DNA from: Acinetobacter kanungonis
Lineage (GTDB): Bacteria; Pseudomonadota; Gammaproteobacteria; Pseudomonadales; Moraxellaceae
Assembly: GCF_009939195.1 (NCBI RefSeq)
Contig: NZ_JAACKC010000009.1
Coordinates: forward strand, 51,720-115,719
Length of the DNA: 64,000 nucleotides
Reading direction: 5' to 3'
Of the stretch, positions 9,435-18,371 are shown piece after piece. The position numbers were made by a program, and so were the translations under genes. Below the pieces are notes generated by a model. That model searched no databases. It was not told where the DNA came from and saw nothing but the letters and a program-made list of their open reading frames with translations. Position 1 is the first letter of the stretch; each line of letters starts with the position of its first letter.

Positions 9435-10148
9435 ATGTCTAGTGCGATTAAATCTAGATCTGCAAAAAAATTAAGCCAAATCATTGTAGAACAATTGATC
9501 GAAAAAATTCAGTCAGGGGATTTCAAGGTTGGAGAAAAAATTCCGACAGAACTAGAACTGATTGAACAGTTTGAAGTCAGTCGTTCCGTGATCCGTGAAG
9601 CGATTACAGAGTTGCGTTCTTTAGGGTTTGTCGAAACGCGTCACGGCATTGGAACTTTTGTTAAAGAGCAGACCACAGAGCAAAACTTCTTGCTGTCGAA
9701 TGCCAGTCTAGAAACCATTAACGATATAGTGGCTTTATTGGAATTGCGGATTAGTTTGGAGTCTGAGGCGGTATTTCTGGCTTCGGAACGTCGTAAACAA
9801 GTGCATATTGATAAAATGAAAGCCGCATTGGATGATTTTGAAAAACACATTTCATCCGGGGAAAATGACGGCACAGTGAAAGCCGATTATGATTTTCATA
9901 TCGCAATTGCCGAGGCTTCGGAAAATCAATATTTTGTTGATTTCCTTAAATACTTAGGCGAAAAAATCATTCCACGTGCACGGGTAAAATCGATTGAACA
10001 AAGTCCTGTGAATCGTGAAGATTACTTAAAAACTGTGCATCATGATCATGTGAATATTTTTAATGCGATTGTCGATCAAGATGGATTATTGGCGCGTCAA
10101 ATGATGCGTGCACATTTATCGAAAAGTATTAAGAAATTTAAGCAATAA
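9435..10148 (+). CDS. GntR-family transcriptional regulator, FadR subfamily
   Basis: A 237-residue cytosolic repressor-type protein. Residues about 8-80 form the GntR winged helix (KIPTELELIEQFEVSRSVIR, then ETRHGIGTFV), and residues about 95-230 form the all-helical FCD ligand-binding domain with acidic and histidine positions that bind metal and carboxylate ligands (DFHIAIAEAS, HHDHVNIFNAI). Its position inside the galactarate cluster, and palindromes of the FadR-type form TGT-N3-ACA at the cluster promoters, suggest that it senses an aldarate or pathway intermediate. A GATTAT-TTT-ATAATC palindrome at 9312-9326 in its own upstream region does not match those sites. Confidence 0.9.
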   Translation: MSSAIKSRSAKKLSQIIVEQLIEKIQSGDFKVGEKIPTELELIEQFEVSRSVIREAITELRSLGFVETRHGIGTFVKEQTTEQNFLLSNASLETINDIVALLELRISLESEAVFLASERRKQVHIDKMKAALDDFEKHISSGENDGTVKADYDFHIAIAEASENQYFVDFLKYLGEKIIPRARVKSIEQSPVNREDYLKTVHHDHVNIFNAIVDQDGLLARQMMRAHLSKSIKKFKQ

Positions 10149-10185
10149 AATTCTGTTTTAATTTCATCAATTTTTGTTGTGATTT

Positions 10186-10222
10186 AAAAAGCAGAGCCAT
10201 CCAAGTGATGGCTCTGCTTTTT
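10186..10222. terminator. bidirectional rho-independent terminator
   Basis: A perfect 16-bp stem (AAAAAGCAGAGCCATC / GATGGCTCTGCTTTTT) with a 5-nt loop separates the convergent GntR regulator and hydroxyacid dehydrogenase genes. Confidence 0.92.
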
Positions 10223-10223
10223 C

Positions 10224-11180
10224 TTAGATCAGGTTTTGTGGATGGCCTTGCATGTTTTGATTGATATTACTTTCTAAAATATCAAACAAACGTTGCTGTG
10301 CTTCATTTGTTCCCCAAGCGATATGTCCTGTAATCAAGACATTGTCGTGTTGGCGTTGTAACTGAATTAACGGGTGATCATCGGCAGGGGGTTCCTGATT
10401 CAGGACATCGGTACCAAAGCCCGCAATTTTCTTGCTTTCAATGGCTGCAACAAGGTCAGCATCATGTACCAAAGCGCCGCGTCCGACATTAATCAGGATG
10501 CTGTTGTCCTTCATTAAGCTAAAGACAGATGCATCCATCAAGTGTTGGGTTTCCGTATTCAATGCACAGTGTAAAGACAAAATATCCGCTTGCTGTACAG
10601 CTTGCTCAAATGGGACATAACCTTCACGGCATTCGACAGCATTTTTACGTTCACTAAAAATGACTTTCATACCAAAGGCTTCTGCTTTCTGCGCAAGGGA
10701 TAAACCAATGCTTCCTTTGCCCATAATGGTCAAGGTTTTATTCTTCAGTTCACCCATTGGGGCTGCAAGTAGAAATGAGCTGCCACCGTTAGACCAGCGA
10801 CCTTGTTTCACGCCTTCCGTTTGCTGATTAAAGTTTTTAATCAGATTCATCATCAGGGCAAAGGCATGTTCTGAAACGGCATCACTGGCTTGACCACGAA
10901 TATTGCAGACCTGTACGCCATGTTGTTTGAGCAGAGGCAGATTGACATGGTCAAATCCTGTAGAGCAGATCGCCAACAATTTCAGGTTGGGATTATTGGC
11001 TAAGACCTGTTCATTGATATTTAAGTCACTCAGAATGATGACATCTTGATCATGGACTTGTGTTTGAAATTGTTCTTGATCCAGTTGCTGAAACTCGGTG
11101 TATTCCACAGGGAAGTTAAATTGAAACTGCTGATCAATTAAGACGTATTTTTCAACACAGGTTACTTTTATTGCAGACAT
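10224..11180 (-). CDS. D-2-hydroxyacid dehydrogenase (glycerate dehydrogenase/hydroxypyruvate reductase-like)
   Basis: A 318-residue NAD(P)-dependent dehydrogenase of the D-isomer family, different from the GhrA-like protein at 883-1806. The Rossmann motif GKGSIG and the catalytic Arg (NVGRGAL), Glu (NQEPP) and His (ITGHIAWG) are visible in the right order. The start is the ATG at 11180; a TTG two codons upstream is possible, and neither has a strong ribosome site. A GntR-type palindrome at 11201-11217 lies directly upstream, so it probably belongs to the aldarate regulon. In that setting it could reduce tartronate semialdehyde, hydroxypyruvate or a keto-acid by-product; this is inference. 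Confidence 0.82.
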   Translation of the reverse strand: MSAIKVTCVEKYVLIDQQFQFNFPVEYTEFQQLDQEQFQTQVHDQDVIILSDLNINEQVLANNPNLKLLAICSTGFDHVNLPLLKQHGVQVCNIRGQASDAVSEHAFALMMNLIKNFNQQTEGVKQGRWSNGGSSFLLAAPMGELKNKTLTIMGKGSIGLSLAQKAEAFGMKVIFSERKNAVECREGYVPFEQAVQQADILSLHCALNTETQHLMDASVFSLMKDNSILINVGRGALVHDADLVAAIESKKIAGFGTDVLNQEPPADDHPLIQLQRQHDNVLITGHIAWGTNEAQQRLFDILESNINQNMQGHPQNLI

Positions 11181-11200
11181 AATCAAGAAATGAATAAAAT

Positions 11201-11217
11201 AAGATGTATGACATCAT
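11201..11217. promoter_or_regulatory. candidate FadR/GntR-type operator (site 4)
   Basis: AAGATGTATGACATCAT shares 15 consecutive bases with the palindrome at 6044-6060. It lies 21 bp upstream of the hydroxyacid dehydrogenase start on the minus strand. Confidence 0.6.
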
Positions 11218-11618
11218 ATCTTTGTAAGCCTTAAATTTCTAGCCAATCACCATCTATTTCGTCATAAATTTGCTGGATGCCACTGCAAAAGCTCACGCTC
11301 TTAGGCGGTTTTTATAACGGATATTGGGCAGATGCGGTGTATGTCCTTATTTGATTTACTCATTTTTAAAATAAGGACTAATAATGAATATATGAATGAT
11401 AATCAGTATCATTATATTTTAAATTGCTTTAGTATTTTATTTCAATGGATTGTTCAGCACTTATTCAAACTTTAAAAGGGTTTTGGAAGGGGGATGTCTT
11501 GAATCATTTTTAAAATTGTTAAGCCTGTGAAGATGTTGTCATCTCGAGCAAATGGGCTTAAGTGCTAGAAGATCAGTCCTCTTATAACTTCATTTATTTT
11601 TCTCGTGAATATCCTGAT
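11218..11618. other. gene-free region between the aldarate regulon and the TonB receptor
   Basis: About 400 bp with no reading frame that I can support. Its one recognisable site is the Fur box at 11395-11413; the long untranslated stretch after it leads to the receptor gene. Confidence 0.6.
11395..11413. promoter_or_regulatory. Fur box
   Basis: AATGATAATCAGTATCATT is a 19-bp near-palindrome very close to the Fur consensus GATAATGATAATCATTATC. It lies about 200 bp upstream of the TonB receptor gene, indicating iron-repressed expression. Confidence 0.8.
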
Positions 11619-13823
11619 ATGTATAAATTTTCTGTGTCTGCACCCAAGCCCTTGTATCTTGCTATGCAAATCATCTTTTTATCTTCCAGCGCGATAAGCT
11701 TTGCGCATGCGGAAACCAGTGAAGAAGAGGCTACCAATGCACCTGTATCACAATTAGAAACCATTACGCTAAAGGCAGAGGATAAAACAGCTGTAACGGA
11801 GAATACTGGAAGCTACACCACAGGCAGTACCAATACAGCGACTAAATTAAATCTTTCCTTACGTGAAACTCCACAAACCGTAAAAGTGTATACCCGTGAA
11901 TATTTGGATGACCGAAATATCGAATCTTTCCAAGATTTAATGAATAATATTACGGGCGTGTCTACTCCAAGAACTGATGAAAGACAACGCCCATATGCCC
12001 GTGGTTTTGACGTTGATTACTTTTTAATTGATGGAAAACCGACAACAGCAAATTTGGTTGCTGGAGACTTGGATTTAAGTCTATATGACCGTGTAGAAGT
12101 GGTGAAAGGGGCGAACGGTTTAATGACTGGGGCAGGTAATCCTGCAATGGGGATTAACCTGATTCGTAAACATGCAAATGCAAAAGAATTTACTGGCTCT
12201 GTCAATGCTTCTGCTGGGTCATGGAATAGTTATGCAAGTTCTGCGGACTTATCTGCACCATTAAATAATGATGGCTCATTACGTGGTCGTGTCTTTGTGA
12301 AGCATTCTGATGAAGATTCATTTATGGATTTTTATGAGAAAGAGCGCAATATTGTTTATGGTGCGATCGACTACGATTTAAGTGATAAAACCCTATTATC
12401 CTTTGCTGCATCTTATCAAGAATTAAATCGAGATGGTGTGCGTTGGGGTGGTTTGCCTGCATTCTATACGGATGGTTCCAGAACCAATTTTGACCGATCA
12501 CTCACTGTGAGTTCAGATTGGACCTATTGGGATGCTAAAACCACAATGCTTTTTGCGGACTTGAAACATTATTTATATAACGATGTAAGTTTAAATGTCT
12601 CTTATTTCTATAGAAGAGAAGATTCTGCTTCGAATTTGTTATATACAACAGGAAAAGTAGATAAAGCGACAAATACATTAGCTGTAATACCTAACGTGTC
12701 TGTATATACAGATGATCAGCGCACTGATGAAAATAATATTGATGCTTATATTTCGGTTCCATTTACACTTGTAGGTCGTGAACAAGAAATTATATTTGGT
12801 GGTTCATGGAATAAATCAGAATTAAAGAAAAATGATTTTGGTGGTTCGTATTACACAGGGCAAAATGTACTGAATGTTGATGCATTAGATTTTAATAATA
12901 TTGCTACAGAAATTGTCGTGCCAGTAGAAAGAAATCAAAAAGGTGCACTGAATAATACTGTACAAACGGCAGGTTATATTTCAGGCAAATTCCACATTCT
13001 TGACCCTTTAAAAGCAGTTGTTGGTGTTCGAGTTTCTAATTGGAAATATGAAGTTCCTACGAATAGTAAAGCCAATCGTGAATTTGAGAATGAAATCACA
13101 CCATATTTCGGTCTTATCTATGATTTGTCGCGAGATTATTCAGCCTATGCTAGTTATACCAGTATTTTTAAGCCACAAAGCCGAAAGGATGTCAGTGGAA
13201 ATTACCTTGATCCAATTGATGGTAAAAGCTATGAAATTGGTTTGAAGGGGGAATATTTTGATGGAAAACTAAATGCAGCTTTATCAATCTTCCGCATTGA
13301 GCAAGATAATGTAGCTGCACAATTATTCGATTCGCAGGGAAATGCAGTCAAAGTTAAAGATCTGAATGGTGTGAATACCACAGAAAATGCTTACTATGCT
13401 GCTGAAGGTGTCACCAGTAAAGGGGTTGAGCTAAACGTTGACGGTGAAATTAATGAAAATTGGGGGTTAAGCTTTGGTGTAGCCAATTTTGATGCCAAAG
13501 ATGCCAAAGGTGATGATTATAATCCGACCAGTTCACGTACCACAGCAGACTTATTTGTAAAATATAAAAATGAAGCATGGTATGCAGGTGCAGGCTTAAA
13601 CTACTTCAGTAAAATTTATAGAGGAACTGGCGCTACACGTATTGACCGTGGTGACTTATATCTTGCTAATGCAATGCTTGGTTATAAGTTTGACCAGAAC
13701 TTTAGTGCTCAAGTGAATGTAAATAACTTATTTGATAAAAAGTACTATGAAGGTATTGCTACTGATGGAATGATTTGGGGCGAACCACGTAATGCAACTT
13801 TAAGTTTGAATTATAGATTTTAA
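11619..13823 (+). CDS. TonB-dependent siderophore receptor
   Basis: A 734-residue outer-membrane receptor counted from the ATG at 11619. A GTG at 11562 would add 19 residues ahead of the signal peptide and is less likely. The N-terminus MYKFSVSAPKPLYLAM... is a Sec signal ending near SFAHA/ETSEE. The plug domain follows, with the LRETPQTVKVYTREYLDD segment, the VEVVKGANGLMTGAGNPA motif and a long beta-barrel ending in the aromatic C-terminus SLNYRF. The plug motif LRETPQ(T/S)V is typical of ferric-siderophore receptors of the FpvA/FhuE type. The Fur box upstream supports iron regulation. The siderophore cannot be named from sequence; no biosynthesis genes are nearby. Confidence 0.9.
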   Translation: MYKFSVSAPKPLYLAMQIIFLSSSAISFAHAETSEEEATNAPVSQLETITLKAEDKTAVTENTGSYTTGSTNTATKLNLSLRETPQTVKVYTREYLDDRNIESFQDLMNNITGVSTPRTDERQRPYARGFDVDYFLIDGKPTTANLVAGDLDLSLYDRVEVVKGANGLMTGAGNPAMGINLIRKHANAKEFTGSVNASAGSWNSYASSADLSAPLNNDGSLRGRVFVKHSDEDSFMDFYEKERNIVYGAIDYDLSDKTLLSFAASYQELNRDGVRWGGLPAFYTDGSRTNFDRSLTVSSDWTYWDAKTTMLFADLKHYLYNDVSLNVSYFYRREDSASNLLYTTGKVDKATNTLAVIPNVSVYTDDQRTDENNIDAYISVPFTLVGREQEIIFGGSWNKSELKKNDFGGSYYTGQNVLNVDALDFNNIATEIVVPVERNQKGALNNTVQTAGYISGKFHILDPLKAVVGVRVSNWKYEVPTNSKANREFENEITPYFGLIYDLSRDYSAYASYTSIFKPQSRKDVSGNYLDPIDGKSYEIGLKGEYFDGKLNAALSIFRIEQDNVAAQLFDSQGNAVKVKDLNGVNTTENAYYAAEGVTSKGVELNVDGEINENWGLSFGVANFDAKDAKGDDYNPTSSRTTADLFVKYKNEAWYAGAGLNYFSKIYRGTGATRIDRGDLYLANAMLGYKFDQNFSAQVNVNNLFDKKYYEGIATDGMIWGEPRNATLSLNYRF

Positions 13824-14134
13824 AATATAGTTTTAAAACAATAGGAGATCTGTATGGGTCTTCTATGTTTAGATGCTAAAGTTGATAGAAATTAATGTGA
13901 TTTAAAATATCTCAATAAAAATTTAATAATGTGAAAAGTGTATCATAATATTTATTTTATTAATTTTTTGTTACATCTTTGATTTTTTAAAACTCAATAT
14001 AATCATCCTTTTGGATGATTTTTTTTGCATCATACTTCTTTAGTTTTTAGATACACAAAATTGTATACATGTGTATTTATTTGTACAAAATGTATTCAGT
14101 TAGATAAAGCTATCAACAGAGGGAACATACACAG
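13824..14134. other. AT-rich intergenic region
   Basis: 311 bp with no supported gene. It holds the receptor's terminator at 14001-14026 and presumably the promoter of the following hydrolase gene. Confidence 0.6.
14001..14026 (+). terminator. rho-independent terminator after the siderophore receptor
   Basis: AATCATCC-TTTT-GGATGATT is followed by TTTTTT, a compact textbook terminator. Confidence 0.9.
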
Positions 14135-15265
14135 ATGAAAACAGCCTTTTTTAATGATGAATGGTGTTATTGGCACAGTGGAGGAATGTATTCTGGTATT
14201 TTCCGTGTCGGTGGTTGGGTACAAGTACCAAGTAGTACAGGACATGCAGAATCGCCAGAAACTAAGCGTCGCTTAAGAAACTTATTGGATATTACAGGTT
14301 TATTAAAGCAAATGAGCTCATTGTCTGCTGAACCTGCATCGGATGAAGATTTACTGCGCATTCATCCTCAGCATTACTTAGACAAGTTTAAACAAGTGAG
14401 CGATGCGGGTGGCGGTGAATTGGGCTATGAAGCACCCATTGGACCGGGTAGCTATGAAATTGCTAAACTTTCTGCTGGCTTAGCTTGTGCGGCAGTCGAA
14501 AAAGTATATACAGGCGAATTTCAAAATGCCTACGCATTATCGCGTCCACCAGGTCACCATTGTTTACCAGATGAGTCTATGGGCTTCTGTTTCCTTGCTA
14601 ACATTCCTGTGGCAATTGAACGTGCCAAAGCTAAATTTGGTTTAGGTAAGGTTGTTGTACTGGATTGGGATGTACATCACGGCAATGGTACACAGCATAT
14701 CTATTATAATCGTGACGATGTACTCACCATTTCGATTCACCAAGATAAATGTTTCCCACCAGGTTATAGCGGCGATGAAGACCGCGGTGAAGGTGCAGGT
14801 GAAGGTTATAACATCAATATTCCAATGTATGCTGGTGCAGGACATGAAGAATATCTGCATGCATTTAAGAAAATCATTCTGCCTGCAATTGAGCAATTTG
14901 AGCCAGAAATGATTGTTGTAGCATGCGGTTACGATGCCAATGATTTAGATCCATTAGCACGTATGATGCTGCATAGTGATAGTTTCCGCGAAATGACCAA
15001 ATTGACTAAGCAAATGGCTGAAAAAGTTTGTGATGGAAAACTGGTGCTGGTACATGAAGGGGGGTATTCAGAATCTTATGTGCCGTTCTGCGGACTTGCT
15101 GTCATTGAAGAATTAACGGGTATCAAAACAGCCGTTGAAGATGACTGTAAAGAATTCATTACCTTGCAACAACAAAATGAAGCATTCAAGAACTTCCAGA
15201 AGCAACGTATAGATCAATTGGCTGAATATTTTGGCTATAAGCAAGAGCAACCCGAAACTGCATAA
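14135..15265 (+). CDS. class II histone deacetylase-like / acetylpolyamine amidohydrolase family hydrolase
   Basis: A 376-residue zinc hydrolase of the arginase-deacetylase fold. The PPGHH motif is at residues 138-142, with H141-H142 as the general acid/base pair. The zinc ligands are D179 and H181 in LDWDVHHGNG, plus D267 in CGYDAND. The oxyanion tyrosine lies in HEGGYSESY near the C-terminus. Bacterial members deacetylate small amines such as acetylpolyamines or other N-acetyl amides, so the class II HDAC label is structural, not functional. AGAGGGA upstream supports the start. It is followed by a TorF-type porin gene 115 bp away, with a hairpin between them. Confidence 0.88.
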   Translation: MKTAFFNDEWCYWHSGGMYSGIFRVGGWVQVPSSTGHAESPETKRRLRNLLDITGLLKQMSSLSAEPASDEDLLRIHPQHYLDKFKQVSDAGGGELGYEAPIGPGSYEIAKLSAGLACAAVEKVYTGEFQNAYALSRPPGHHCLPDESMGFCFLANIPVAIERAKAKFGLGKVVVLDWDVHHGNGTQHIYYNRDDVLTISIHQDKCFPPGYSGDEDRGEGAGEGYNINIPMYAGAGHEEYLHAFKKIILPAIEQFEPEMIVVACGYDANDLDPLARMMLHSDSFREMTKLTKQMAEKVCDGKLVLVHEGGYSESYVPFCGLAVIEELTGIKTAVEDDCKEFITLQQQNEAFKNFQKQRIDQLAEYFGYKQEQPETA

Positions 15266-15320
15266 TCATCAATTGACTGAATATTTCGGTTAGTACTGAT
15301 TTAACTCACTTCGTTCTAAA

Positions 15321-15358
15321 ACTTTCTACATTGCTTGAAAAATAGTGATGTAGAAAGT
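15321..15358. other. 11-bp stem hairpin between hydrolase and porin genes
   Basis: ACTTTCTACAT and ATGTAGAAAGT form a perfect stem with a 16-nt loop and no T tract after it. It could be a weak terminator or a leader structure of the porin gene, whose start is 22 bp downstream. Confidence 0.45.
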
Positions 15359-15380
15359 CACATCTCAAAGAAAATGATTT

Positions 15381-16127
15381 ATGAAAAAAAATATCATTAA
15401 AGCAATGATCTTTACTGCGGCATGTTTAAACATTGCTCACGCAGAAGATGCAGCAAGCCCATCTGATTTGAGTGTCGCTGGAATTATGACATTGGCTTCC
15501 GATTACCATTGGCGTGGGATATCTTTGTCGCAAAATGAGCCCGCAGTTCAAGGGGGGCTAACGCTTTGTCATAAGAGTGGTGCCTATGCAGGAGTTTGGG
15601 CTTCCAGCACTGATGTATTGAATGGCGCAAGTATTGAAGCCGATTTTATGCTGGGCTACCGATATGCAATTAATGATACGTCAACCCTGACAGTTCAGTA
15701 CCTTGATGTGAATTATCCAGGGGCGAAAACAGCGTATGAACCTGACTTTTCAGAATTTTCATTGGCTTATAGCAATTTTGGTGTGATCAATAGTCAGGAT
15801 GCTTTTACAGCATCAGTTGCGTACTCAAATGACTACTATTTTGAGTCGGGTAATATGCTACGTTTAGATGCACGTTATAGTTATAACGTGCTACCCAACT
15901 TTGGTGTTTTTGGCGCTTGGGGGCTGATGCAGTTAGAAGATGAGCAAGCGTTTGCAAGAGTTTGGGGCAACAATCAAAAAGACCATTATTACGACTGGAA
16001 ATTGGGCGTAAGTTCAAATTTATTGGGTTTGTACTCTGAGCTTTACTATGCTGATAATTCTACCGTCAATTCGGCAGTGGATTCGATGGATTCACGTGTG
16101 GTGTTATCGGTCACTAAAGCATTCTAA
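15381..16127 (+). CDS. TorF-family putative outer-membrane porin (CHP02001 type)
   Basis: A 248-residue protein with a clear Sec signal (MKKNIIKAMIFTAACLNIAHA, cleaved before EDAAS). The mature protein starts with the family hallmark, SVAGIMTLASDYHWRGISLS followed by QNEPAVQGG, and continues as alternating amphipathic strands to a C-terminal phenylalanine (VTKAF). That end is typical of beta-barrels inserted by the BAM complex. Family members are small outer-membrane barrels often found near nutrient catabolism genes. The neighbouring deacetylase-like hydrolase may act on a solute that enters through it, which is inference only. Confidence 0.85.
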   Translation: MKKNIIKAMIFTAACLNIAHAEDAASPSDLSVAGIMTLASDYHWRGISLSQNEPAVQGGLTLCHKSGAYAGVWASSTDVLNGASIEADFMLGYRYAINDTSTLTVQYLDVNYPGAKTAYEPDFSEFSLAYSNFGVINSQDAFTASVAYSNDYYFESGNMLRLDARYSYNVLPNFGVFGAWGLMQLEDEQAFARVWGNNQKDHYYDWKLGVSSNLLGLYSELYYADNSTVNSAVDSMDSRVVLSVTKAF

Positions 16128-16654
16128 ACGATATGCTCAAGGCTAAATTTTAAGGTGTGTAGGTCAAATATAGCCTAAGCATCAGCTGTCATTATTAAAC
16201 TCAATTGACGCTCATGGGAGATAAAAATCTGCTTAGAGGTAGGTGAACATTTATTTTTAATGATGAGTTCATAAACCTCTAGAAATGAGCGCCAATCCTC
16301 CTAATAATCGGAACTGTGTTAGTTGATGGCTATAAGCCAATTCAAGAATTTCGATTTTCCATTATGTAAGCATTTACGCTAGCAAGTGCACTATCTGTGA
16401 TTTTATTTATTCGTATTCGGTTACTTTTTCTTTCATAAATCAGTCAATGCAAAAAAGAATACTGGATTTATAAATAAATCATATCCAGCTTATACCATCA
16501 ATCTAGCTCACCAGTTATCTAGGGCATAGACTTAAACTGAACCATAAAAAACCTACCTAAGAGTAACAGTGAACCAAGCCGCAATTACCTGCAAAATAAA
16601 TTTTTTATAAATGATTTAGAGGTTGACGGGTTGTCTTGCTTTGCAGTAGCTTAG
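16128..16654. other. gene-free region upstream of the glycine riboswitch
   Basis: 527 bp in which all frames are interrupted. A TTGACG -35-like hexamer near 16623 with a weak TAGCTT about 18 bp later could be the promoter of the riboswitch transcript. I cannot assign anything else. Confidence 0.5.
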
Positions 16655-16856
16655 GTGTCACAGGAGAGAAATCAGCATTGATTCGCCGAAGGAGCAACGA
16701 CCCCGGAAACTCTCAGGCAAAAGGACTGTATAATAATTCAAAAATCTGGAGAGCAACGAGCGTCATAGACAATCGTTCACCGAAGGAAGAAAATTTTTTG
16801 TGGAAATGGAAGTTTACAAAAAATTGAAGATCTCAGGTACCACATACAGATGGGGC
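16655..16856 (+). ncRNA. tandem glycine riboswitch (gcvT type)
   Basis: Two glycine aptamer signatures follow each other. Aptamer 1 (about 16661-16728) shows GGAGAG, GCCGAAGGAGCAA and AAACTCTCAGGCAAAAGGAC. Aptamer 2 (about 16745-16854) shows CTGGAGAG, CACCGAAGGAAGAAA and ATCTCAGG, ending near CAGATGGGG. The linker is about 16 nt. The start codon of the FAD oxidoreductase is about 25 nt after the second aptamer and has only a weak ribosome site, so glycine binding may act on translation or on an RNA switch around it. A reading frame running through the aptamers is not a gene. Confidence 0.88.
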
Positions 16857-16880
16857 ATAACTAAAATTTGCGAGAATTAT

Positions 16881-18122
16881 ATGCCACATATTGCAATTAT
16901 CGGTGCAGGGATCACTGGCGTGACCACTGCATACGAATTAATAAAACAAGGTTTTAACGTCACTGTTTTTGAAAAAAATTTATATCCTGCAATGGAGACT
17001 TCTTTTGCCAATGGTGGACAGCTTTCTGCATGTAATGCAGAAGTATGGAATCAAAAATCCACAATTGCCAAAGGCATTAAATGGATGTCACAAAAGGATG
17101 CGCCGTTATTACTTAATCCATCTTTTAACATGCAGAAATACACATGGTTGGTTTCATTTTTAAATAACATTAAAAATTATGAAAACAATACCATTCAAAC
17201 TGTGCGTCTAGCTTTAGATTCACGCAAGCATATGTTTGCAATTGCAGACCAAGAAGGCTTTGATTTCAATTTAGAAAAAAAAGGTATTCTGCATTTTTAC
17301 CATACGGTGAAAGATTTTGAAGTTGCTAAAGATGTGAATGCTTTACTAAAACGCGGTGGCTTAGAGCGCTACGCAGTGACACCAGAAGAAATTAAAGCAA
17401 TTGAGCCGACATTAACAGGCAATTATTTTGGTGGTTTCTTTACCCCAGATGATGCGACGGGAGACATTCACAAATTTACGCGTGGTTTGGCGACAGTTTG
17501 TGAAAAACGAGGCGTTAAATTCTGTTTTGGTTCTGATGTACAAAAAATCACTCCAGCGCTGGATCGTGTAGAAATTTTATATCATCAACAGCAGCCACAG
17601 CAGTTGAAAGAACAAGCAGCAAAGATGGCTGTTTTTGATGGCATTGTGATTTGTGGTGGTGTGAATAGCTATCATTTAGGTGAACAACTTGGGGATAAAA
17701 TTAATATTTACCCAGTGAAGGGTTATTCAATTACCGTGAATCTAAAAGATGAGCACAGTGTAAAAAATGCACCATGGGTGAGCTTACTCGATGAAAGTGC
17801 AAAAATTGTGACCTCTCGCTTAGGCTCAGATCGTTTCCGAGTTGCAGGTACAGCAGAGTTTAATGGTTATAACAAAGATATTCGTAATGACCGAATTCAG
17901 CCACTGATTGATTGGGTCAATAAAAACTTCGATATTGCCACCGATAGTGTGGTGTCTTGGGCTGGTCTCAGACCGATGATGCCAGACATGATGCCAAGAG
18001 TAAAACGTAGCAAACAAGCGCGCGTGTTTTACAACACAGGTCATGGCCATCTCGGTTTCACTTTATCTGCTGCGACGGCAGTCATGATCAGCCAGGAAAT
18101 TCAAAGTGCTTTAGCCGCATAA
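16881..18122 (+). CDS. DadA-like FAD-dependent D-amino acid dehydrogenase / glycine oxidising enzyme
   Basis: A 413-residue FAD oxidoreductase of the DadA/glycine oxidase fold. The dinucleotide-binding motif IAIIGAGITGVTTAYEL starts at residue 4. The C-terminal FAD-contact segment is SWAGLRPMMPDMMPR, followed by NTGHGHLGFTLSAATA. The true start is the ATG at 16881; frames that begin at 16800 would translate the riboswitch. Family enzymes deaminate D-amino acids, and glycine oxidation gives glyoxylate. Placement behind a glycine riboswitch and 249 bp ahead of malate synthase G strongly suggests that glycine is oxidised to glyoxylate, which is then condensed to malate. The substrate preference is inferred from this context. 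Confidence 0.86.
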   Translation: MPHIAIIGAGITGVTTAYELIKQGFNVTVFEKNLYPAMETSFANGGQLSACNAEVWNQKSTIAKGIKWMSQKDAPLLLNPSFNMQKYTWLVSFLNNIKNYENNTIQTVRLALDSRKHMFAIADQEGFDFNLEKKGILHFYHTVKDFEVAKDVNALLKRGGLERYAVTPEEIKAIEPTLTGNYFGGFFTPDDATGDIHKFTRGLATVCEKRGVKFCFGSDVQKITPALDRVEILYHQQQPQQLKEQAAKMAVFDGIVICGGVNSYHLGEQLGDKINIYPVKGYSITVNLKDEHSVKNAPWVSLLDESAKIVTSRLGSDRFRVAGTAEFNGYNKDIRNDRIQPLIDWVNKNFDIATDSVVSWAGLRPMMPDMMPRVKRSKQARVFYNTGHGHLGFTLSAATAVMISQEIQSALAA

Positions 18123-18222
18123 GGCTGCTTGGAAGATGAAATGAGAAATTTTGTCTTTAAATTTCAGCACAGTAATTAAAAATTTGGCTGTTTGATATTG
18201 GGTTTAGTGTTTTTAAAATACT

Positions 18223-18342
18223 GATGATGCTTGGCAAAGTACTAGCACAGGATTGGATCGCTACGCCAAAAATACACTACGGCCTATTATAGAAACAAAT
18301 ACAGTCGCTCAATTTATTCAAAAAGATGTCGTAAACATCTAG
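18223..18342 (+). pseudogene. possible short gene relic between dadA-like and glcB
   Basis: A 39-codon open stretch ending in TAG reads as protein-like sequence (LDRYAKNTLRPIIETNT, then VAQFIQKDVVNI) but has no start codon of its own and a stop just upstream. It may be the C-terminal remnant of a lost gene. I do not recognise the family and it could be chance. Confidence 0.25.
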
Positions 18343-18371
18343 AGCGCATTAAAAAATAGGATACATTCAAA

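Noticed and set aside
16636..16827. 63-codon open frame upstream of the DadA-like gene
   Set aside because: It runs through both glycine aptamers, whose conserved bases explain the sequence; no ribosome site or protein-like composition.
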